This document shows positions 57,389-64,000 of a stretch of DNA of 64,000 bases, in pieces. The notes below the pieces were generated by a model that saw only the letters and a list, made by a program, of their open reading frames with translations, did no database searches and was not told the origin of the DNA. This DNA is from Pseudaestuariivita atlantica (GTDB lineage: Bacteria; Pseudomonadota; Alphaproteobacteria; Rhodobacterales; Rhodobacteraceae), in assembly GCF_001205715.1 (NCBI RefSeq), contig NZ_AQQZ01000007.1:124001-188000 (forward strand), read 5' to 3'. The translations under genes were made by a program, and so were the position numbers. The first letter of the stretch is position 1, and every line of letters begins with the position of its first letter.

Positions 57389-58855
57389 ATGGTGTCTCGC
57401 GTCATACCGGTTGACCGGTTCGACCTCGTGATTTTCGGCGGCACGGGCGACCTTGCCCGGCGCAAGATTCTGCCGGGTCTCTACCGGCGCTTCTGCGCGG
57501 GGCAGATGCCGGACGGCGCGCGCATCATCGGCGCGGCGCGGTCCGACCTCGACCGCGGGGCCTTCCAGGACATGGTGCGCGACGCGATCACCGAATTCGG
57601 AACGGGGGCGCCCTGCGAAGGCGCGACGCTCGACGACTTCCTCGAAACCCTCGACTACATGCGCGTCGATGCGCGGGGCGAGGACGGGTGGGACGCGCTG
57701 AAGGACATGTTGCGCGATGATTCCGACGTTGTCCGCGCCTTCTATTTCTCGGTCGGTCCGGGCCTCTTCGGCGACATCGCCGCGCGCCTGCAAAGCCATG
57801 GCCTTGCCACCGAGGACAGCCGCGTCGTGGTGGAAAAGCCGTTCGGCCGCGATCTGGGCAGCGCGCGTGCGCTGAACGCCGACCTCGCCCAGCATTTCCG
57901 CGAGGACCAGATTTATCGCATCGACCATTACCTCGGGAAAGAGACGGTTCAGAACCTGATGGCGGTGCGGTTTGGCAACGTGCTGTTCGAACCGCTCTGG
58001 AACGCGCAATTCGTCGATCACATCCAGATCACCGTGGCGGAAACCGTCAGCGTCGAGGGGCGGGGCGCCTATTACGACAAGTCCGGCGCGATGCGGGACA
58101 TGGTGCAGAACCACCTGATGCAGCTGTTGTGCCTGATCGCGATGGAGCCGCCGTCGCGGTTCGACCCGGACGCCGTGCGCGATGAAAAGCTGAAGGTCAT
58201 CCGCGCGCTTGCGCCCGTCGAGCCGCACCACATCGTGCGCGGCCAGTACGAGGCGGGCGGCGGCGTGGCGAGCTACCGCGACCATGCCGAGAACCCCAAG
58301 AGCTTCACCGAAAGCTTCATCGCCCTGCGTTGTCATATCGAGAACTGGCGCTGGGCGGGCGTGCCCTTCTACCTGCGGACCGGCAAGCGGATGAAGGCGC
58401 GCATGTCCGAGATCACGGTTGTCTTCAAACCTACCCGCCATTCGATCTTCGACATCGGCGAGGGCGAGGACGTACATTCCAACATGCTCCATATCCGGCT
58501 CCAGCCGAACGAGGGCATGACGCTGGACGTGACCATCAAGGAGCCGGGGCCAGGGGGCATGCGCCTTGTCACGGTTCCTCTCGACATGACCTTTTCCGAG
58601 GCGCTGGGACCCGAGGCAGAGGACGTGCCGGACGCCTATGAGCGCCTCATCATGGACGTGATCCGCGGCAACCAGACGCTGTTCATGCGCGGGGACGAGG
58701 TGGAAGCGGCCTGGGCCTGGACCGACCCGATCATCGCCGGCTGGGAGGCCCGCGCCGACGTGCCGAAACCCTATGAACCGGGCAGTTCGGGGCCGGAAGA
58801 CGCGCTGATGCTGATGCACCGCGACGGGCGCCGGTGGCGGGAGATCAAAGCATGA
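57389..58855 (+). CDS. zwf: Glucose-6-phosphate 1-dehydrogenase
   Basis: This 488-aa enzyme oxidises glucose 6-phosphate to the lactone and makes NADPH. The N-terminal NADP motif is FGGTGDLARRK. The active site is RIDHYLGKETVQNL with the catalytic His and Lys. VPFYLRTGKRM is in the sugar-phosphate domain. Shine-Dalgarno AAGGAG precedes 57389. It is the first gene of zwf-pgl-pgi. Confidence 0.97.
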   Translation: MVSRVIPVDRFDLVIFGGTGDLARRKILPGLYRRFCAGQMPDGARIIGAARSDLDRGAFQDMVRDAITEFGTGAPCEGATLDDFLETLDYMRVDARGEDGWDALKDMLRDDSDVVRAFYFSVGPGLFGDIAARLQSHGLATEDSRVVVEKPFGRDLGSARALNADLAQHFREDQIYRIDHYLGKETVQNLMAVRFGNVLFEPLWNAQFVDHIQITVAETVSVEGRGAYYDKSGAMRDMVQNHLMQLLCLIAMEPPSRFDPDAVRDEKLKVIRALAPVEPHHIVRGQYEAGGGVASYRDHAENPKSFTESFIALRCHIENWRWAGVPFYLRTGKRMKARMSEITVVFKPTRHSIFDIGEGEDVHSNMLHIRLQPNEGMTLDVTIKEPGPGGMRLVTVPLDMTFSEALGPEAEDVPDAYERLIMDVIRGNQTLFMRGDEVEAAWAWTDPIIAGWEARADVPKPYEPGSSGPEDALMLMHRDGRRWREIKA

Positions 58856-59523
58856 GCCTGATCGCCTATGCCGACCGCGACGCGCTGATGGCGGCGCTGG
58901 CCGCGCGGCTGGCGGACGATCTGCGCATGGCGATGGGCCGCCGCGACCGGGTGACGCTGTGCGTGCCGGGGGGCACCACGCCGGGCCCGATCTTTGACCG
59001 GCTGACCGAGACGCCGCTCGACTGGTCGCGCGTCGACGTGCTGCTGAACGACGAACGCTGGGTGCCCGAGGATCACGAACGCTCCAACACGCGGCTGTTA
59101 CGCGAGCGCCTGCTGGTGGGCAAGGCGGCGGATGCGGGCTATTTGCCGCTTTACGCGCCCGCTGATGCGCCCGAGGATGCGCTCGATGACCTGTCGGGCG
59201 CGATCGAGGCGCGGTTGCCGCTGGACGTGGTGCTGCTGGGCATGGGCGCGGACATGCACACCGCCTCGCTCTTCCCCGGTGCCGATCAACTGGACGCGGC
59301 GCTGGCCGAGGACGCGCCCGTCCTGCTCGCCATGCGCGCGCCCGGTGCGCCCGAGCCGCGCATCACCCTGTCGGCGCGCGTCCTGAACACCGCCGCCGCC
59401 CGGCACATCGTCATCACTGGCGAGGAAAAGCGCGCCGCCTATGACCGCGCGCTGGTCCTGTCGCCCGCCGAGGCCCCCGTAGCCGCCGTCTTGCCCGGTG
59501 CCACGGTCCACTGGGCCCCGTAA
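58852..59523 (+). CDS. pgl: 6-Phosphogluconolactonase
   Basis: This 223-aa DevB-type enzyme hydrolyses the lactone made by Zwf. Motifs are [32 protein letters not shown] and [18 protein letters not shown]. The start at 58852 overlaps the zwf stop (ATGA), so the two are coupled. Length is normal. Confidence 0.95.
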   Translation: MSLIAYADRDALMAALAARLADDLRMAMGRRDRVTLCVPGGTTPGPIFDRLTETPLDWSRVDVLLNDERWVPEDHERSNTRLLRERLLVGKAADAGYLPLYAPADAPEDALDDLSGAIEARLPLDVVLLGMGADMHTASLFPGADQLDAALAEDAPVLLAMRAPGAPEPRITLSARVLNTAAARHIVITGEEKRAAYDRALVLSPAEAPVAAVLPGATVHWAP

Positions 59524-59539
59524 GCCAAGGAGACCACCC

Positions 59540-61138
59540 ATGTGGGACGCTCTGAAAACCTATGCCGGCACCATCGCCGACCGCCGCATCGACAGCCTGT
59601 TCGATGATCCCGACCGCGCGGGCGGGTTCTCGACCCGGATGGGTGACATGCTGTTCGACTATTCCAAGACGCAACTGGACGACACCGCCCGCAAGATGCT
59701 TCTGGACGTGGCCCGCGCCGCCGGGGTCGAAGCCGCACGCGACGCCATGTTCGCGGGCGCGCCGATCAACGACACCGAAGGCCGCGCCGTCCTGCACACC
59801 GCCCTGCGCAACCTCGACGGCGGGCCGGTGACGGTGGAAGGCGAGGATGTCATGCCAGGCGTTCTCGACACGCTGGCGCGGATGGAGGCCTTCGCCACCG
59901 CCGTCCGCGATGGCAGCTTTGCCGGGCAGGGCGGGCAGATCACCGACGTGGTCAATATTGGCATCGGCGGGTCCGACCTTGGCCCCGCGATGGCGACGCT
60001 GGCGCTGGCGCCCTACCACGATGGCCCGCGCTGCCATTTCGTGTCGAACGTGGATGGCGCGCATATCGCCGACACCGTGCGCGGGCTGGACCCGGCCACG
60101 ACGCTGGTGATCGTCGCCTCCAAGACCTTCACCACGATCGAAACCATGACCAACGCCCGCACCGCGCGCGCATGGATGTCCGACACCGTAACCGACCCCG
60201 CCGCGCAATTCGCGGCCCTGTCCTCGGCCGAGGACAAGACGGCGGAGTTCGGCATCGACCCCTCGCGCGTCTTCGGGTTCGAAGACTGGGTCGGCGGGCG
60301 CTATTCCATGTGGGGACCCATCGGCCTGTCGCTGATGATCGCCGTCGGGCCCGACGCCTTCCGCGCCATGCTGCGCGGAGCGCAGGCGATGGACCGGCAC
60401 TTCCGCAGCGCCGATCTGGCCGAGAACATGCCGGTGATGCTGGCGCTTGTGGGCATGTGGCACAACCAGGTGATGGATTACGCCACCCGCGCCGTCCTGC
60501 CCTATGACCAGCGCCTGTCGCGGCTGCCCGCCTACCTGCAACAGCTGGAGATGGAGAGCAACGGCAAGGGCGTCGCCCGCGACGGCACCACGCTGCCCTA
60601 CCATTCCGGCCCCGTCGTCTGGGGAGAGCCGGGCACCAACGGCCAGCACGCCTTCTACCAGCTGATCCACCAGGGCACGCGGGTGATCCCCTGCGAGTTC
60701 ATGGTCGCAGCGCAAGGGCATGAGCCGGAATTGCAGCACCACCACAACCTGCTGGTCGCCAACTGCCTCGCGCAGTCCGAAGCCCTGATGCGGGGCCGGA
60801 CGCTGGACGAGGCGCGCGCCAAGGTCGCGGGCAAGTTCGACGGCGACGAGCTGGAGCGGCAGGCCCGCCACCGCGTCTTCCCGGGCAACCGCCCGTCGAC
60901 CACGCTGGTCTATCCGCAACTCACGCCCGAGATCTTCGGCCAGATCGTGGCGCTCTACGAACACCGCGTGTTCGTCGAAGGCGTGATCCTCGGCATCAAC
61001 TCGTTCGACCAGTGGGGCGTGGAACTGGGCAAGGAACTGGCGACGGCCCTTGGCCCCGTCGTGACGGGCGAAGAAGGGACCGATGGCAAGGACGGCTCCA
61101 CCGCGCAGCTTGTCGACTACATCCTCGCGCGCCGCTGA
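59540..61138 (+). CDS. pgi: Glucose-6-phosphate isomerase
   Basis: This 532-aa enzyme interconverts glucose 6-phosphate and fructose 6-phosphate. Motifs are [16 protein letters not shown], the phosphate-binding [14 protein letters not shown] and the catalytic [18 protein letters not shown] and ESNGKG. An AT-rich hairpin terminator follows. Shine-Dalgarno AAGGAG is at 59527. Confidence 0.97.
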   Translation: MWDALKTYAGTIADRRIDSLFDDPDRAGGFSTRMGDMLFDYSKTQLDDTARKMLLDVARAAGVEAARDAMFAGAPINDTEGRAVLHTALRNLDGGPVTVEGEDVMPGVLDTLARMEAFATAVRDGSFAGQGGQITDVVNIGIGGSDLGPAMATLALAPYHDGPRCHFVSNVDGAHIADTVRGLDPATTLVIVASKTFTTIETMTNARTARAWMSDTVTDPAAQFAALSSAEDKTAEFGIDPSRVFGFEDWVGGRYSMWGPIGLSLMIAVGPDAFRAMLRGAQAMDRHFRSADLAENMPVMLALVGMWHNQVMDYATRAVLPYDQRLSRLPAYLQQLEMESNGKGVARDGTTLPYHSGPVVWGEPGTNGQHAFYQLIHQGTRVIPCEFMVAAQGHEPELQHHHNLLVANCLAQSEALMRGRTLDEARAKVAGKFDGDELERQARHRVFPGNRPSTTLVYPQLTPEIFGQIVALYEHRVFVEGVILGINSFDQWGVELGKELATALGPVVTGEEGTDGKDGSTAQLVDYILARR

Positions 61139-61142
61139 GCGG

Positions 61143-61170
61143 GGCAAAATTTTCGCAGGAAAATTTTGCC
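61143..61170. terminator. AT-rich hairpin between pgi and a convergent gene
   Basis: GGCAAAATTTTC/GAAAATTTTGCC is a perfect 12-bp stem with a GCAG loop, and is notably A/T-rich. It can end both converging transcripts. Confidence 0.85.
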
Positions 61171-61172
61171 GC

Positions 61173-61754
61173 CTAGCGGGTAAGGACGAGCTTGCCGCCC
61201 TCGATCTCGATCCGCGCATAGCGTTGCAGATAGGTCATGCCCAGAAGCGACTGGTCCAGTTCGCCGCCATTGACCGAGGCCGACAGGTTGCGATCCTCGA
61301 TCGGGCCGAAGGCGATGCTGTCCAGCCGCACGGGCGCGATCGCCACGGTGCCGTTGGCGGTTGCCGCCTGGCCGAGGAAGGCCAGCCCGTCCACGTCGAT
61401 CCCGGCGCGCTCCGCATCCTCGCGCGACAGCACGATGCCGGTCGCTCCGGTATCGACCACGAAGGTCACCGGCGCGCCGTTCACGTCCAGCGTGGCATAG
61501 TAATGCCCGTCCGGCGCGCGGGGGATGGTGATCGTGCCGTCAGACTGGTTGACCGCGGCGCGCGGTGACACGGTGCCGCGAATGTCCTCCCACAGCCCGA
61601 CCGCAAGGATCGCGCCGAGGAAGATCAGCACCCAGATCGCCGCGCCGCGCGCCAGCTCGGACATCCGGTGGCGCATCTGCAGCAGCAGCGCCCCCGCGAT
61701 GACCGTCGCGAAGAGGCCCAAGTAGACCAGTCTTGCAATATCGTCGCCGTCCAT
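61173..61754 (-). CDS. Membrane-anchored aspartyl protease (clan AA, TIGR02281-like)
   Basis: This 193-aa protein has two membrane segments at about 6-27 and 35-52 and then a retropepsin-like domain with the active Asp in VDTGATGIVLS. The flap region follows, and the LLGMTYLQRY block near the C-terminus is typical. The domain would face the periplasm. A start at 61784 is possible, but the shorter form begins just before the first helix. Substrate unknown. Confidence 0.85.
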   Translation of the reverse strand: MDGDDIARLVYLGLFATVIAGALLLQMRHRMSELARGAAIWVLIFLGAILAVGLWEDIRGTVSPRAAVNQSDGTITIPRAPDGHYYATLDVNGAPVTFVVDTGATGIVLSREDAERAGIDVDGLAFLGQAATANGTVAIAPVRLDSIAFGPIEDRNLSASVNGGELDQSLLGMTYLQRYARIEIEGGKLVLTR

Positions 61755-61805
61755 GCGTCTCTCCTTTGCGACCCAGATAGGCACGGGGCCCGCGTCGCGG
61801 AAGGG

Positions 61806-62423
61806 TCAGCCGCCCCAATAGGCGGACAGCCCGTCCAGCACGAACTGCACCGACAGCGCCGCCAGCAGCATGCCGAGGACGCGGGTGACGACGTTGATTC
61901 CGGTCCGGCCCAGCAGGCGCTCCATCGGTCCGGCGGTGGAAAACATCGCGAAAACAAGGCAGACGACGGCAAAGCTCAACCCGATGATCGACGCGGTGCC
62001 CGGCCATCCCGGCGCTTCGCCCGCCAGCAGGATCACCGTCGCGATGGAGCCCGGCCCTGCGATCAGTGGAATTCCCAGTGGAAAGACCGACGGGTCGTTG
62101 AACACCTCGTCCTCGTTGCGATCCTCGCGCCGCTTGCTGCGCCGCTCGAACAGCATCTCGAGCGCGGTGAGGAACAGAAGCAGCCCGCCCGCGATGCGGA
62201 AGGCGGGCATGGAGATGCCGACGAAGCCCAGAACCGCCTCCCCAAGCAGGGTGAACAGGACAAGGATGCCCATCGCCACGGCGCAGGCGGTCAGGGCGAT
62301 GCGGCGCCGCCGACCGGTGCTCATCCCCTGCGTCAGGGCGGCGAAAAGCGGTGCAAGACCAATGGGATCGACCACGACGAACAGCGTGACGAAGGCGGTG
62401 ATCAGAAAGGCGCTATCGGGCAT
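61806..62423 (-). CDS. MarC-family membrane protein
   Basis: This 205-aa protein has six membrane helices, with the typical FVTLFVVVDPIGLAPLFAAL start and GIPLIAGPGSIATVILLAG block of MarC/NAAT proteins. It is not itself a regulator of multidrug resistance, despite the name. The start overlaps the end of the ABC-F gene by 11 bp. Confidence 0.88.
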   Translation of the reverse strand: MPDSAFLITAFVTLFVVVDPIGLAPLFAALTQGMSTGRRRRIALTACAVAMGILVLFTLLGEAVLGFVGISMPAFRIAGGLLLFLTALEMLFERRSKRREDRNEDEVFNDPSVFPLGIPLIAGPGSIATVILLAGEAPGWPGTASIIGLSFAVVCLVFAMFSTAGPMERLLGRTGINVVTRVLGMLLAALSVQFVLDGLSAYWGG

Positions 62424-64000
62424 GTTCGGCCTTGTCGAGCTTGTCCTGCGCGGTGACCCACAGGGCTTCCGCCCGGTCCATCGCCTCCATCACCTCGGCG
62501 TATTTCTTCTGGTATTGTTCCATCTTGTGGATCTGGTCGTCCTCGTACATCTCGGGCGTGCCCAGCCGGGCGGCCAGCGTTTCGCGCATCTCTTCCAGCT
62601 TCTCGATCCGCGCCTCGCACTTGCGCACCTCGGCCCTGAGTTCGAGGATGCGTTCACGGCTGGGTCGGGGCGCTTTCTTCTTCTCGGCCGATGCGGGTTT
62701 GTCGTTTGACAACAGCAGCTTGCGATAGCTTTCGAGGTCGCCGTCATAAGGGCTGACCCCGCCGTCCTTCACCAGCCACAGCCGGTCCGCCACGAGGCTG
62801 AGCAGGTGCATGTCGTGACTGACCAGCACGACGGCGCCGGTATAGGCGTTCAGCGCCTCCACCAGCGCCTCGCGGCTTTCGATGTCGAGGTGGTTGGTCG
62901 GCTCGTCGAGGATCAGCAGGTGCGGTGCGTCCAGAGTGGCCAAGCACAGGGAAAGACGCGCTTTTTGTCCGCCGGAGAGTTGGCCGACCGGCGTCTCCGC
63001 CTGATCCGCGCCAAGGCCGAAACCCGCCAGCATGGCCCGGAGCCGCCCGGGCAGGTGGTCGGGGCGGAGGCGGCGGATGTGGTCGAGCGGCGTGTCCTCG
63101 ACCACCAGCTCGTCGACCTGGTGCTGCGCGAAATAGCCGATGCGGAGTTTGGAGGCGGCGGTTTTCTGCCCCTCCATCACATCAAGACGGTCTGACAACA
63201 TCTTGGAAAGCGTGGATTTTCCCTCACCGTTCTTGCCCAGAAGCGCGATCCGGTCGTCCTGGTCGATGCGCAGGGTCATGCGCCGCAGCACCGGCGTGCC
63301 GTCATACCCGGTCGCCGCGTGGTCGAGCGCCACGATGGGCGGGCTCAACTCTTCGGGCGTTGGGAAGGAAAAGGCTTTCAAAGCAGCCTCTTGCGGGGTG
63401 GAGATGAGCTTGATCCGGTCGATCATCTTGAGCCGCGACTGCGCCTGCACGGCCTTGGACGCCTTGTAGCGGAACCGGTCCACGAAGCTTTGCAGATGGG
63501 CGACGCGGGCGGCGTTGCGGGCGTTCAGCGCCTCGGCCTGCGCCAGTTTCGCGGCACGCTGTTCGGCGAATTTGTCATACGGAACAGTGTAGTAGGTGAG
63601 TTTCCTGTCTTCGAGATGCAGGATGGATCCGACCGCGCGGTTCAGCAGGCCCCGGTCGTGGCTGATGATGATGACGGTATGTGGATACCGCGCGAGGTAG
63701 CTTTCGAGCCAGAGCGCGCCTTCGAGGTCGAGGTAGTTGGTGGGTTCGTCCAGAAGCAGCAGGTCGGGCTGGGCGAAAAGGACACCCGCAAGCGCGACGC
63801 GCATTCGCCAACCCCCTGAAAAACTTGAACAAGGCAGGGCCTGCTGATCCGGTTCGAACCCGAGGCCGCGCAGGATCGACGACGCACGCGCCTCGGCCGA
63901 CCATGCGTCGATATCCGTCAGGCGCGTCTGGATTTCTGCAATCTTGTCAGGATCTTGTTCGGTCTCGGACTGCTTCAGAAGCGCCGCGCGTTCGGTGTCG
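62413..64000 (-). CDS. ABC-F family ATPase, partial
   Basis: About 528 residues of this protein are inside the window; the N-terminus lies to the right. Its first ABC domain is cut, but has SFSGGWRMRVALAGVLF and LLLLDEPTNYLDLE. The linker follows with two long helices and the arm (KAVQAQSRLKMIDR). The second domain has LLGKNGEGKSTL, QLSGGQKARLSLCLATL and LLILDEPTNHLDIE. A coiled coil is near the C-terminus. Such proteins act on the ribosome. The exact subgroup cannot be set without the N-terminus. Confidence 0.9.
   Translation of the reverse strand, partial: DTERAALLKQSETEQDPDKIAEIQTRLTDIDAWSAEARASSILRGLGFEPDQQALPCSSFSGGWRMRVALAGVLFAQPDLLLLDEPTNYLDLEGALWLESYLARYPHTVIIISHDRGLLNRAVGSILHLEDRKLTYYTVPYDKFAEQRAAKLAQAEALNARNAARVAHLQSFVDRFRYKASKAVQAQSRLKMIDRIKLISTPQEAALKAFSFPTPEELSPPIVALDHAATGYDGTPVLRRMTLRIDQDDRIALLGKNGEGKSTLSKMLSDRLDVMEGQKTAASKLRIGYFAQHQVDELVVEDTPLDHIRRLRPDHLPGRLRAMLAGFGLGADQAETPVGQLSGGQKARLSLCLATLDAPHLLILDEPTNHLDIESREALVEALNAYTGAVVLVSHDMHLLSLVADRLWLVKDGGVSPYDGDLESYRKLLLSNDKPASAEKKKAPRPSRERILELRAEVRKCEARIEKLEEMRETLAARLGTPEMYEDDQIHKMEQYQKKYAEVMEAMDRAEALWVTAQDKLDKAEHAR

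Overview
The window is one contiguous piece of a GC-rich alphaproteobacterial chromosome, most likely Rhodobacteraceae (Roseobacter group). Grounds are the codon use, the zwf-pgl-pgi order, and dispersed intergenic repeats of a type I associate with this family. The anonymous ABC importers and the MttB-like, RACo-like and SnoaL-like genes also fit. I see no phage, transposase, rRNA or CRISPR array. Names rest on motif reading, not on database searches.

Layout. 0-7.7 kb: a polyamine island (partial flavin monooxygenase, PotABCD-type importer, acetylpolyamine deacetylase, LuxR-type regulator, class III transaminase). A matching 17-nt motif lies 55-60 bp before both the importer and the transaminase. 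7.9 kb: tRNA-Asn. 8-10.3 kb: metallo-beta-lactamase-fold hydrolase and a divergent EnvZ-like kinase. 10.3-21.6 kb: a long catabolic operon with a carbohydrate-type ABC importer, a HisD-family dehydrogenase, an SDR and a LacI regulator. It also carries four SnoaL/NTF2-like genes, which I count as seven domains. Three TTGCCAA sites stand before it. 21.8-27.3 kb: MetE-C-like methyltransferase, cupin, RACo-like ferredoxin/ASKHA protein, an unknown protein and an agmatinase-family hydrolase.

27.4-31.7 kb: purF, then unknown secreted and membrane proteins in a locally AT-richer stretch, including two tandem paralogous small secreted proteins. 31.7-41.3 kb: ferric-reductase-like flavocytochrome, typA, SMR efflux protein, TPM-domain protein, a non-pyrrolysine MttB homologue, tgt and an acyltransferase/SGNH protein. 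41.4-49.3 kb: small proteins, lon, tRNA-Val, pyrG, secG and a cobalt-type nitrile hydratase operon. 49.3-64 kb: a very acidic protein, thiamine pyrophosphokinase, EamA transporter, sdaA, GNAT, an IscU-like protein, hisI and a radical SAM protein. The end holds zwf-pgl-pgi behind a perfect 14-bp palindrome, a membrane aspartyl protease, MarC and a partial ABC-F ATPase.

The best candidate for an undescribed system is the 10.5-21.6 kb operon. Import, two oxidoreductases and seven SnoaL-like domains are bound together by start/stop overlaps and an internal LacI regulator, which suggests a dedicated route for an unknown polyol-like substrate. The polyamine island with its paired motif is the best-supported new regulon.
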